64,000 nt of DNA from Albibacillus kandeliae (GTDB lineage: Bacteria; Pseudomonadota; Alphaproteobacteria; Rhodobacterales; Rhodobacteraceae). Position 1 is the first letter of the stretch. Each line of letters begins with the position of its first letter. The stretch covers positions 92,439 to 156,438 of the forward strand of contig NZ_QEHM01000012.1 of assembly GCF_003116585.1 (NCBI RefSeq). The letters run 5' to 3'. A program made the translations under genes and the position numbers. The notes under the pieces are model-generated. The model was not told the origin of the DNA, ran no database searches, and worked only from the letters and a program-made list of their open reading frames with translations. Positions 1-7,604 of the stretch are shown here, piece by piece.

Positions 1-1
1 G

Positions 2-412
2 GCGGTGGACCATGTCGGCCCGCTGGGCCACGGCCACCGGCTCAAGCTGCTGCACAACTACGTCTCCATCGGCTTCATGACCCTGCTGGCCGAGGCGGCC
101 GCGCAGGCCGCCGATGCCGGGGTGGACCCGAAGGTCTTCGTCGACGTCCTCGCCAATGGCGGCGGCGCGAGCGCGGCCCTGCAGCGCCTTGCCCCCTTCA
201 TCACCGAGGGTGACCGCGAGGGCCTGCCCTTCTTCGTCAGCAACGCCCAGAAGGACATCGACTACTACCGCGCGATGTCGCAGGACTCGGGCGCCCAGCA
301 GACCATCGCCGACGGCGTGTCCGAGGCCATCGCCGCGGCAGTCGACGGCGGCCACGGACAGGCGTATGTCCCGGAACTGGTCAAGCTGTTCCGCAAGGCG
401 TCCGACAGCTGA
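2..412 (+). CDS. beta-hydroxyacid dehydrogenase (6PGDH / 3-hydroxyisobutyrate dehydrogenase-like), C-terminal part
   Basis: The gene runs off the left edge, so only the C-terminal 136 residues are present. They form the all-helical substrate and dimerisation half of an NAD(P)-dependent beta-hydroxyacid dehydrogenase of the tartronate-semialdehyde reductase or 3-hydroxyisobutyrate dehydrogenase type. The family motif GxxGxGxxxKxxxN is seen near the start (GPLGHGHRLKLLHN); its lysine is the catalytic residue in the family. The gene lies just upstream of a TRAP operon on the same strand, which suggests it oxidises or reduces the imported hydroxyacid. That link is inference. The substrate cannot be read from this half, and the NAD-binding Rossmann half is outside the window. 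Confidence 0.85.
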   Translation, partial: AVDHVGPLGHGHRLKLLHNYVSIGFMTLLAEAAAQAADAGVDPKVFVDVLANGGGASAALQRLAPFITEGDREGLPFFVSNAQKDIDYYRAMSQDSGAQQTIADGVSEAIAAAVDGGHGQAYVPELVKLFRKASDS

Positions 413-424
413 CAGACACCACGT

Positions 425-449
425 CGGGGCCCGGATGGTCCGGGCCCCG
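425..449 (+). terminator. GC-rich stem-loop between dehydrogenase and dctP
   Basis: A perfect 10-bp inverted repeat (CGGGGCCCGG, then CCGGGCCCCG) encloses a 5-base loop, 12 bases after the dehydrogenase stop and 75 bases before dctP. There is no downstream T-tract, so it may be a weak terminator or an mRNA-stabilising hairpin rather than a full intrinsic terminator. Confidence 0.6.
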
Positions 450-523
450 GGTCGGGCCGGTTGCGCTTGCTAGTCACTGTTAGCTTGTGTAGCAAGGCGC
501 CGACGCTCAGAGGGAGGATATCT

Positions 524-1504
524 ATGACGTTCGCATTCCGCGGCCTGGCTGCTGCCGGCGCCTTTATTGCACTTGGTTTTCCCGCCTACGCACAGACCGA
601 GGTCAAGATCGGTTACGCTCTTGCCCCCGAAAGCCACTACGGCGTGGCCGCCAAGAAATTCGAAGAAGTCGTGCTCGCCGAAACCGGCGATCAGTTCAAG
701 TTCACCCACTTCCCCTCGTCCGGCCTTGGCGGCGAGCGTGAAGTGATCGAGGGCCTGCAGCTCGGCACCATCGAGGCAACCATCGTGTCTTCCGGCACGC
801 TGGCGAACTTCGTGCCCGAAACCGGCGTCTTCGACATTCCCTTCCTGTTCCGTGACCTCGACCACGCGCGTTCCGTGCTGGACGGCCCGATCGGCCAGGA
901 CATCCTCGCCAAGTTCGACGCCGTGGGCCTGCACGCCCTCGCGTGGGGCGAGCAGGGCTTCCGCCACATCACCAACAACCGCAACGCGATCCACACCCCC
1001 GCCGACGTGCAGGGCCTGAAGATCCGGACGATGGAAAACCCCGTGCACCTCGCCGCCTTCGAGGCGATGGGCGCAGCCCCGACCCCGATGGCATGGCCCG
1101 AGGTGATCTCGTCGCTGCAGCAGGGCGTGATCGACGGCCAGGAAAACCCGCTGTCGGTGATCGTTTCGGTCAAGCTGAACGAAGTGCAGAAGTACCTGAC
1201 CCTCTCCGGCCACGTCTACTCGCCGGCGATGCTGCTGGTGTCCAAGCCGTTCTGGGAAGGTCTTGACGACGACCAGAAGGCCGCCTTCGAGAAAGCCGCA
1301 ACCGAGGCCGTGACCGCAATGCGCGGGTTCGTCAGCAACGTCGAGACCACCGGTGTCGAAACGCTGAAAGAGCGCGGCATGGAAGTCAACGAACTCTCGC
1401 CCGAAGAAAAGGCAGAGTTCCAGGCGTCGATCAAGTCGGCCTACGAGGGCTACTACAAGACCTATGGCCAGGAGCTTGTCGACTCGATCGTCAACTTCCA
1501 GTAA
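524..1504 (+). CDS. dctP: TRAP transporter substrate-binding protein, DctP family
   Basis: Periplasmic receptor of a tripartite ATP-independent transporter, 326 residues. A cleavable signal peptide ends near AYAQ (about residue 23), followed by the DctP fold that starts VKIGYALAPES. The segment LKIRTMENP carries the arginine that DctP proteins use to hold the ligand carboxylate, and ISSLQQGVIDGQENP is a typical family signature. The start at 524 is chosen over the upstream in-frame 461 because AGGGAGGA sits 5 bases before it and the signal peptide begins there. It heads an operon with dctQ and dctM. The ligand is probably an organic or sugar acid by family knowledge and by the dehydrogenase next door; the exact substrate is unknown. 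Confidence 0.93.
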   Translation: MTFAFRGLAAAGAFIALGFPAYAQTEVKIGYALAPESHYGVAAKKFEEVVLAETGDQFKFTHFPSSGLGGEREVIEGLQLGTIEATIVSSGTLANFVPETGVFDIPFLFRDLDHARSVLDGPIGQDILAKFDAVGLHALAWGEQGFRHITNNRNAIHTPADVQGLKIRTMENPVHLAAFEAMGAAPTPMAWPEVISSLQQGVIDGQENPLSVIVSVKLNEVQKYLTLSGHVYSPAMLLVSKPFWEGLDDDQKAAFEKAATEAVTAMRGFVSNVETTGVETLKERGMEVNELSPEEKAEFQASIKSAYEGYYKTYGQELVDSIVNFQ

Positions 1505-1513
1505 CTCACGACC

Positions 1514-1535
1514 GCCGGCGCCCCTGGGCGCCGGC
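1514..1535 (+). promoter_or_regulatory. intercistronic stem-loop after dctP
   Basis: A perfect 10-bp stem (GCCGGCGCCC and GGGCGCCGGC) with a 2-base loop lies in the 52-base gap between dctP and dctQ. The position, directly after the binding-protein gene and inside the operon, suits partial termination or 3-prime-end protection of the dctP message. The same arrangement is seen after the other three binding-protein genes of this window. Confidence 0.65.
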
Positions 1536-1556
1536 TCTGACCCAGGGGGTCCCGGC

Positions 1557-2084
1557 TTGAAAAGGTTGGAAAACATCTTCGTTGCGTTGAACGGCTGGGC
1601 CCTGATCCTGATGCTGTCCGCAATGGCCCTCGTTGTCGGGGCGAACATCACCCTTCGCTATCTGACCGGGCATTCACTCAGCTGGGCCGACGAGGTCGCC
1701 CGCTACCTGATGATCTGGATGACCTTCGGCGGCGCGGGCCTCGTGCTGCGCGTCGGCGGGCACGTCGCCATCACCAACCTGCAGGATGCCCTTCCCGGGC
1801 TCGGGCAGAAGCTGCTGCGCGGCGCCATCGTACTGGGCCTGCTGATCTTCTTCGGCTTCATGGTCTACGTCGGCTGGCAATACGCCCAGCGGATGCAGTT
1901 CCAGGTCACCCCTGCCCTGCGCATTCCCTTCCTCTATGTCTATGCCGCCATGCCGATCGGTTTCGCGCTGCTGATCGTGCACCTGCTGCTGATCGCGCGT
2001 CCCTTCGTCACCGCGGGAGAATACAAGCGTACCGACGACGCCGAGACCATCGCCGCGTCGCTGCCCGGTGGTGCCAATGGCTGA
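1557..2084 (+). CDS. dctQ: TRAP transporter small permease, DctQ family
   Basis: Small membrane subunit, 175 residues, with four predicted membrane helices (beginning ALILMLSAMALVVGANITLRY, then AITNL-flanked, FFGFMVYVGWQYA and IGFALLIVHLLLIA). The motif SLSWADEVARYLMIWMTFGG is typical of DctQ. The reading frame is open back to 1464, but the conserved region begins at the TTG codon 1557, which follows the purine-rich CCCAGGGGGT. A TTG start after a stem-loop fits low expression relative to dctP. The stop overlaps the dctM start by 8 bases, so the two are translationally coupled. DctQ joins DctM to form the Na+-driven transporter. Confidence 0.9.
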   Translation: MKRLENIFVALNGWALILMLSAMALVVGANITLRYLTGHSLSWADEVARYLMIWMTFGGAGLVLRVGGHVAITNLQDALPGLGQKLLRGAIVLGLLIFFGFMVYVGWQYAQRMQFQVTPALRIPFLYVYAAMPIGFALLIVHLLLIARPFVTAGEYKRTDDAETIAASLPGGANG

Positions 2085-3360
2085 GATCCTCTTTCCCGCG
2101 CTGTTCATCCTGCTGGCGCTCGGCATTCCCGTGGCCTTCGCCATGGCAATCTCGGTCTTCATCGCGCTGAGCCTCGGGTCGAGCTATCCGAACCTCGTCG
2201 TGGTGAAGGAGATGTTCGCCGGGCTCGACAGCTTCCCGCTGCTGGCGGTTCCCTTCTTCATCCTCGCCGCCGAGATCATGACCGGCGGAGCGGTAACCCA
2301 GGCGCTGCTGCGTCTGGCCCAGTCACTCGTCGGCCACCTCAAGGGCGGCCTCGGCCACGCCAACGTGGTGAGTTCGGCCATGTTCGCCGGCATCTCGGGC
2401 AGTGCCCTCGCCGATGCGGCGGGTCCCGGCACGATGATGATCCGGATGATGGAAAAGGGCGGCTACGACCGCGCCTATGCCGGTGCGCTGACCATCGCGA
2501 GTTCCGTCGTCGGGCCGATCATCCCGCCCTCGATCACCATGATCATCTACGCGATGCAGGACCAGCAGGTCTCGGTCGGCTCGCTGTTCATGGCGGGCGT
2601 CCTGCCGGGCATCCTGATCACCCTGCTGGTGCTGGTGGCCAACGCGAGGGTCAGCCACGTGCGCGGCTATGCCAGCGGCGACCCGATGCCCTCGGTGGGC
2701 GAGATCGCCCGCATCGCGCTCTACGCGGTGCCTGCGCTGTTCCTCATCCTGCTGATCGTGGGCGGTATCCGGTTCGGTATCTTCACCCCCACCGAAGCCT
2801 CCGTGATCGCGGTGTTCTACGCCCTCTTCGCGGGCATGTTCATCTATCGCTCGCTCAAGCTGCGGGACCTGCCCAACATCATCCTGCGCGCCGCGCTCAC
2901 CTCGGGGGCGGTGCTGCTGATCCTCGGCGCGGCCCGGGCCTTTGCCTGGGTCCTGATCATCGAGGGGATCCCGCAATACCTCGCGCAGACCATCATCGCA
3001 TGGGATCTCTCGCCCATCGTCTTCCTGCTGGCGGTCAACCTGCTGCTGCTGATCTTCGGCCTTTTCATGGACCCCCTGCCCGGTGTGATGATCCTCGTTC
3101 CGATCCTCGCTCCCATCAGCCTCGCGCTGGGGATCGATCCGAACCACTTTGCCATCATCGTGATCGTCAACCTGACGCTGGGTCTGACCACGCCGCCGGT
3201 CGGCAGCCTGATCTTCGTGGTGTCCTCGACCGTGCACCTCAAGCCCTCGACCCTGATCCGCGAGATGCCACCCTTCTTCATCGCCCTCGCGGCGGCGCTG
3301 CTGCTGATCACCTTCGTCCCCTTCCTGTCGACCTGGCTGCCGCACGTCAGCGGGTTCTGA
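2077..3360 (+). CDS. dctM: TRAP transporter large permease, DctM family
   Basis: Large membrane subunit of 427 residues, the usual size for DctM, with about twelve hydrophobic helices. Family signatures seen include the region GLDSFPLLAVPFFILAAEIM, the SGSALADAAGPGTMMI loop, and SSVVGPIIPPSITMIIY. It catalyses the Na+-coupled translocation step using ligand handed over by DctP. The ATG at 2077 overlaps dctQ by 8 bases; a GTG nine bases upstream (2068) is an alternative start. It is the last gene of the operon and is followed by a GC-rich hairpin. The reading is secure at family level; substrate is not assigned. Confidence 0.94.
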   Translation: MAEILFPALFILLALGIPVAFAMAISVFIALSLGSSYPNLVVVKEMFAGLDSFPLLAVPFFILAAEIMTGGAVTQALLRLAQSLVGHLKGGLGHANVVSSAMFAGISGSALADAAGPGTMMIRMMEKGGYDRAYAGALTIASSVVGPIIPPSITMIIYAMQDQQVSVGSLFMAGVLPGILITLLVLVANARVSHVRGYASGDPMPSVGEIARIALYAVPALFLILLIVGGIRFGIFTPTEASVIAVFYALFAGMFIYRSLKLRDLPNIILRAALTSGAVLLILGAARAFAWVLIIEGIPQYLAQTIIAWDLSPIVFLLAVNLLLLIFGLFMDPLPGVMILVPILAPISLALGIDPNHFAIIVIVNLTLGLTTPPVGSLIFVVSSTVHLKPSTLIREMPPFFIALAAALLLITFVPFLSTWLPHVSGF

Positions 3361-3376
3361 CCGGAACAGACCTGAA

Positions 3377-3396
3377 CGGGGCCCGCCCGGGCCCCG
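3377..3396 (+). terminator. hairpin downstream of the TRAP operon
   Basis: Inverted repeat CGGGGCCCG and CGGGCCCCG with a 2-base loop, 16 bases after the dctM stop, followed by GTTCTCCC. It is probably the operon terminator, but the T-run is short. Confidence 0.55.
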
Positions 3397-3767
3397 GTTC
3401 TCCCTGCGTCGGCAAGGTTTGGCCGACCACCCCGACGAGCGATTTGACCCGTCCAGAGCGGCGTTTCAGCCACCTTGTGAGCTGACGCCAGCCACCCGGC
3501 CCACCCCCTCTCGGCAGCGATCCGCTGGACCTCGGCAGGCCTCGTTGTCTTCGGGGCCCGACACTCCACATAAACCACCGTGGCCGCCACAAACCCGCAC
3601 GCGGGTCCGGCGTCATGACAAGAAGCGCGCCAGATCGGCCCAGAGGTCGGCACGGCAGCCCCGAAGCGAAATCGGGGTCCAGGCTGGAACGATGAAGGAC
3701 AGAAAATCCGGAACCAACCGACCGATCAAGGCGTTACACTCCTGGAACAAAGTTGAAGGTAAAATCT
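3397..3767. other. 371-base intergenic stretch without a supported gene
   Basis: No ORF here has a signal peptide, domain or ribosome-binding site that I can support. The minus strand shows protein-like stretches that change frame (around 3430-3650 and 3615-3740), which could be remnants of a decayed gene, but no family was recognised. The last bases hold the ribosome-binding site (GAAGGT) and presumably the promoter of the outer-membrane protein gene at 3768. Confidence 0.4.
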
Positions 3768-4391
3768 ATGCGTAAGTACCTGTTCGCACTCGTCGCCGTG
3801 CCCTTTGCAACGCCGGCCCTCGCTGGCAGCCTCGCCGAGCCGGTGCAAGAATACACCCCCGTTGTCGTCGCGCCCCAGGCTCCGGTCTATGACTGGACAG
3901 GCTTCTACGGCGGCCTCCAGCTCGGGACGTCGGTCGACGGTTCCCTCGAGTCCGGCGGCGCCTCCGTCGATGCCGACGCAGACCTCTACGGCGTGACCCT
4001 CGGCTACCGCAAGGACTTCGGCGGCTTCGTCCTGGGTGGTGGGATCGACTACATGATGGGCGACGGCTCCATCGACGTTCCGGGCGGCGGCACCAGCGAC
4101 TTCGACGTCGATCACCTGGCCCGCATCGGCGTCAAGGGCGGCAAGAGCTTCGGCCGCACCCTCGTCTACGGGACCCTCGGCTATGCCGACACCAAGCTGA
4201 CCGACAGCGCCAACAACTCGGTGTCCAGCGACGGTTACTACTATGGCGTCGGGATGGACTACATGGTGTCCGAGCACTTCACCATCGGTGGTGAAGTCCT
4301 CAAGCACAAGTTCGACAGCTTCGACGACAGCCTCGCCGACGCGAACCTCGACATGGTGACGGTCGGTCTGAACCTGGCCTACAAGTTCTGA
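3768..4391 (+). CDS. outer-membrane beta-barrel protein (Omp25/RopB-like porin family)
   Basis: A 207-residue protein with a signal peptide (MRKYLFALVAVPFATPALA) and an 8-strand-type barrel. DWTGFYGGLQLG is the characteristic first strand of the small alphaproteobacterial OmpA/Omp25-like barrel. It ends in the sequence LAYKF with the terminal aromatic residue used by the BAM machinery. Alternating Gly/aromatic strands continue to the C-terminus. The start at 3768 is preferred over 3753 because it opens the signal peptide and follows GAAGGT. It stands alone, with its own strong terminator behind it. The role is structural or protective in the outer membrane; transport activity cannot be inferred. 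Confidence 0.88.
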   Translation: MRKYLFALVAVPFATPALAGSLAEPVQEYTPVVVAPQAPVYDWTGFYGGLQLGTSVDGSLESGGASVDADADLYGVTLGYRKDFGGFVLGGGIDYMMGDGSIDVPGGGTSDFDVDHLARIGVKGGKSFGRTLVYGTLGYADTKLTDSANNSVSSDGYYYGVGMDYMVSEHFTIGGEVLKHKFDSFDDSLADANLDMVTVGLNLAYKF

Positions 4392-4415
4392 TCGGATAAC
4401 GTCCGATTGACTGGA

Positions 4416-4447
4416 ACGGGCGGGTGCATCACGCACCCGCCCGTTTT
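4416..4447 (+). terminator. intrinsic terminator
   Basis: Perfect 12-bp stem ACGGGCGGGTGC / GCACCCGCCCGT with loop ATCAC, followed by TTTTCGTTT. This is the clearest rho-independent terminator in the window. It ends the barrel gene at 4391 and may serve both directions because the next gene is convergent. Confidence 0.9.
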
Positions 4448-4485
4448 CGTTTCCGATACCTCTGGGCGGCAGGCGGTAAAGGCGC

Positions 4486-4797
4486 TCAGCACTCTGTCGC
4501 CGGCACCATCGTCACGCTGGAATAGCGCCCGTCCGAGGTGACGATCTTGGCGCAGGCGCCGGTCTCGCTGTTGGACCACCACGTCGTCAGCCCCTGCGTC
4601 TTGGCCGGGGCATAGCCCAGTTCGCGCAGCCCGCCCTCGGCCTGTCCGGCCTTGGCGCCCTGGAACGCCGTCACATCGCTTGAACTGCCGACCGTGGGCA
4701 TCGCGCCCTCTCCGGCCGTGCTGGTCGCATCATCGCCGCAGCCCGACACCAACGCGAGGCACAGCAGCGCGAGTCCGAATTTCCCGCTCTTGATCAT
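4486..4797 (-). CDS. small secreted lipoprotein of unknown function
   Basis: A 103-residue protein with a lipoprotein signal: a lysine-containing start, a hydrophobic core and the lipobox LVSGC, so Cys20 would be acylated. The mature part is short, Ser/Thr-rich at first and then compact (LRELGYAPAKTQG, then TWWSNSETGACAKIVTSDGRYS), with two further cysteines that could pair. It lies downstream of, and in the same direction as, the DUF3300-DUF2950 pair with a 78-base gap, so it may be co-transcribed. I do not recognise a family. A localisation in the inner leaflet of the outer membrane or on the periplasmic side is likely from the lipobox. Confidence 0.75.
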   Translation of the reverse strand: MIKSGKFGLALLCLALVSGCGDDATSTAGEGAMPTVGSSSDVTAFQGAKAGQAEGGLRELGYAPAKTQGLTTWWSNSETGACAKIVTSDGRYSSVTMVPATEC

Positions 4798-4875
4798 TTC
4801 GATTTTCCTTTTTGATATGAACAGATTGAAATGTGCCGCGCCCCGAAACCCGGGGCGCGGCCTTGGCTGAAAATC

Positions 4876-5796
4876 TTAATCCTCCTCCACCGGCGACCAG
4901 CGGTCGTCGGGCTCGTAGGAAGTGATGCCATAGGCAATGTCGAGCGTATCCTCGCCAAGGTCCGCCTCCTGCACCACGCCCGCCTCCGAGACGATGAAGC
5001 TGTGGATCCCCGAGACGCCGTACTCGGCAGGCACCGCCAGCAGGGCGTGCCCCGCCACCATGTGCCCGTTGATCACATAGTTCATCTCCCCGCCGGGCGC
5101 GGAAGGCCCCTGCGAGGTCAGGATGCGGAAGTAATAGCCCTGGAACGGCTCGGCCTCCTGCGTCTCGCCGTCCTGCGAATAGCCGTCGAGGCTGGCCTTG
5201 GCCGCCATGTCCCCGATCAGGCTGTCCTCGCGATCGGACCAGTAAAGCCCGTCGTGACTGCCCACCGACGAGATGATGCGCGCCGCGAACGCGGGCACGC
5301 CGTCGCCATCGGGGTCCAGCGCGCGATAGTGCGCCTGGATGTCCACGTAGCCATGCATGGCATCGATCACGTCCAGCTCGTTGCGCCCGATCTCGCGGTC
5401 GATCACCTCTTCCCGTCCGGCGTCGGTGTCGAACGACCAGCCGTTCGCGGCCCGCACCAGCGGCACCGGAAAGGGCCAGTCGTCGCGGCCGAGGTCGATG
5501 ATCACCGTTCCGCCCTCTCCGGGCACGAAGCGGAAACCGTCCTGGTATAGCTCGAGGAACTGCGCAATCGCCTCCGACACGCGCTCCGGGTCGGCGGCAT
5601 GGACAAGGTCACCGGCCTCAGGGTCCATCGCGGCCAGCGTCGCATCGACGTCGCCCGTGGCCATCGCCGCCATCAGCGCCTCCAGCGCGTCCTGCGGGGT
5701 GGCATAGACCGGCGGGGCCGACTGGGCAAAGGCGGCAGGCACCGTGGCGAAAAGGACGGCCGTGGCAATCACGCCGACAGAAGTAGCTAATCTCAT
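4876..5796 (-). CDS. DUF2950 family secreted protein
   Basis: A 306-residue protein with a signal peptide ending AAFAQ. The body matches the DUF2950 pattern: the PQDALEALMAAMATGD opening, then VIDREIGRNELDVIDA, FQGYYFRILTSQGPSAPGG and the conserved MVAGHALLAVPAEYG plus GIHSFIVS segments. The frame remains open further upstream, but the signal peptide at 5796 marks the true start. It lies 4 bases after the DUF3300 gene, so both are made from one message. The DUF3300-DUF2950 neighbourhood recurs in many proteobacteria, and neither function is known. It is exported to the periplasm, and the pairing suggests a shared complex or pathway (inference). Confidence 0.88.
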   Translation of the reverse strand: MRLATSVGVIATAVLFATVPAAFAQSAPPVYATPQDALEALMAAMATGDVDATLAAMDPEAGDLVHAADPERVSEAIAQFLELYQDGFRFVPGEGGTVIIDLGRDDWPFPVPLVRAANGWSFDTDAGREEVIDREIGRNELDVIDAMHGYVDIQAHYRALDPDGDGVPAFAARIISSVGSHDGLYWSDREDSLIGDMAAKASLDGYSQDGETQEAEPFQGYYFRILTSQGPSAPGGEMNYVINGHMVAGHALLAVPAEYGVSGIHSFIVSEAGVVQEADLGEDTLDIAYGITSYEPDDRWSPVEED

Positions 5797-5800
5797 GTCC

Positions 5801-7231
5801 CTATCTCCGTTTCTTGCCGCCACCGGGCTTGCCGGTGCGGGCCTTGTTGCCGCGCGAGGACGATGCCTTGGCCCGCGCGCCACTGGAGTTCTTGGCGATC
5901 TTCGGCTTGCCACCGCCGGGTTTCGCCTTCGGCTTCGCGCTCGGCTTGATCGAAGGCTTGGCCGCCACCTTGGGCTGGTGCACGGCCTTCCGGTCGCCAC
6001 TGTGCTGCGCCAGCGACTTGGCCCCGGCCGAACGGTCGCCCCCGCCTGCGGGACGCGCGCGGTCCGGCACCTGCGGCAGGCGGCCCTGGTCACGGCCAAT
6101 GTTCGGGTTGCGGTTGGCCAGTGCCCCCGCCCCCGCCGCCGCGCCCAGCCCGGCCGCTGCCGCGGCACCGTCGCCGCCAAAGCCCTGGCCGCCGGGTCCA
6201 CGGCCATTGCCGATGCCCTCCTTGCTCAGCTTATTGCGCAACTCGTCCGAGCGCGATGCCGGGCGGTCGAGCTGCATCTTGGTGCTGCCATCGGGCTTGC
6301 GATGGTTGCTGATGCGGTCGCGCGCGGCATCGGACTTGTCCTTGCTCGGCTGCCAGCCGCCATCCGGACGCCGGTCCGGGTCGATCTTCATCTTGTCGCG
6401 GTCGATCTTGACCTTGTCCCGGTCGATGTCGAGCCGGTTGCCGATATTGACGTTGCCGTCCACGTCGATGTCGATGTCCGGGTTGCGGTGGATCGGCCCG
6501 CCACCCCAGCCACCGCAGTCGCGGCAGCCCCAGTAGCCGTGCCAGTCATCGTCATCGTCAAAGATGTTGTCGATCAGCGCCACGGTCCCGAAGAACATCA
6601 GCCCGCCCGCCAGCGCATCGTTCACGCCGTTCGAGGGCTGGCTGTAGACCACCTGCGGATCATACTGCGGGACATAGACCACCTCGGGATTGGCAGGCTG
6701 GATCACCACCACGTCGCTGTCCGCCTCGTTGGTGATGACCTGCTGCGGCGTATCCGTCAGCGCGCCCGAGGCGATGGCCTCGTTGCGCTTGACCTGCACC
6801 GCGTCCATCACGTCGTCGCTTTGGGCCAGCATCGCCGCGCCCACGGCCTCGGTCCAGTCGATGTGCACCGCCATCTGCTGCAGCACCGTGGGAAAGGCCA
6901 TGGCCAGAACCTCGACGCTCTCGTCGTAGTTCTCGGCCTCGACAAGGGGGCCGAGTTCGGCCTGATCGGTGCCTTCGTTATCGGTCAGCAGCCGGTCTGC
7001 CTTGATCACGTCCAGCGGTGCCGCCGCCCCGATCAGCACCTGGATCAGCAGCGTGTCGGGATAGAGGGCAACCGGCGCGACGAGCGTCTGCAACTCCTCT
7101 GGTGTCAGCAGATTCGCGTCCTGCGGGGCCCCGGTGGCGGTGGTCGCATCTCCCGCCTGCTGCGCAGAGGCCGGGATGGCCAGCGCGAGACCCGAGACCA
7201 CCGCAAACAGAATCGGTACAGTAATTCTCAT
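5801..7231 (-). CDS. DUF3300 family secreted protein with long basic tail
   Basis: A 476-residue protein with a signal peptide (MRITVPILFAV through ASAQ). Residues of about 34-225 are the DUF3300 domain: LTPEELQTLVAPVALYPD, LLIQVLIGAA, then QQVITNEADSDVVVIQPANPEVVYVPQYDP. A Gly/Trp-rich hydrophobic stretch and an Asp/Lys repeat region (IDIDVDGNVNIGNRLDIDRD) follow. The last about 120 residues are low complexity, rich in Lys, Arg, Gly and Pro, and end GGGKKRR. The start at 7231 is set by the signal peptide. It is the first gene of an operon with DUF2950. The basic tail could bind nucleic acid, peptidoglycan or lipopolysaccharide; that is speculation from composition alone. Confidence 0.88.
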   Translation of the reverse strand: MRITVPILFAVVSGLALAIPASAQQAGDATTATGAPQDANLLTPEELQTLVAPVALYPDTLLIQVLIGAAAPLDVIKADRLLTDNEGTDQAELGPLVEAENYDESVEVLAMAFPTVLQQMAVHIDWTEAVGAAMLAQSDDVMDAVQVKRNEAIASGALTDTPQQVITNEADSDVVVIQPANPEVVYVPQYDPQVVYSQPSNGVNDALAGGLMFFGTVALIDNIFDDDDDWHGYWGCRDCGGWGGGPIHRNPDIDIDVDGNVNIGNRLDIDRDKVKIDRDKMKIDPDRRPDGGWQPSKDKSDAARDRISNHRKPDGSTKMQLDRPASRSDELRNKLSKEGIGNGRGPGGQGFGGDGAAAAAGLGAAAGAGALANRNPNIGRDQGRLPQVPDRARPAGGGDRSAGAKSLAQHSGDRKAVHQPKVAAKPSIKPSAKPKAKPGGGKPKIAKNSSGARAKASSSRGNKARTGKPGGGKKRR

Positions 7232-7604
7232 GTCAAAATCCTCGAAAAATGATGCTCCGGGGCAGCTGCTGCCCCAGCGCGGCGCATACCCGGAGAGCAT
7301 GAAACACACGGCGAATGCGCCGTGCTCCGGGTTGGTGGCCGGCCGCCGCATACCTGTCGCGGCGATGGCCCAAAGACATTTCCGATTTTCCTCACCATGC
7401 CGCTAGTTCAGCCGCAACACAACGAAAACCCGAATAAAAACAACCGCACACACGCAAAAGGAGCATGACAAACGAAGCATAAGCGTCCAAACTCCCAGTG
7501 ACTTCCGGGACTTCGGGCTGGCGCCCCTGCCTTCCGAATGTCCCCGGACAAGCAACGGGGAGCCGAAGCCCGGCACGACTCGCCGGGTCTGAGCCAAAAC
7601 AATT
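7232..7604. other. divergent promoter region between DUF3300 and the multiheme cytochrome gene
   Basis: This 373-base gap separates two divergent transcription units and has no supported gene. It contains a short perfect hairpin GGGGCAG-CTG-CTGCCCC at 7259-7275 in the presumed leader of the DUF3300 message. An A-rich low-GC stretch near 7410-7480 is a plausible place for promoters. Confidence 0.5.
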
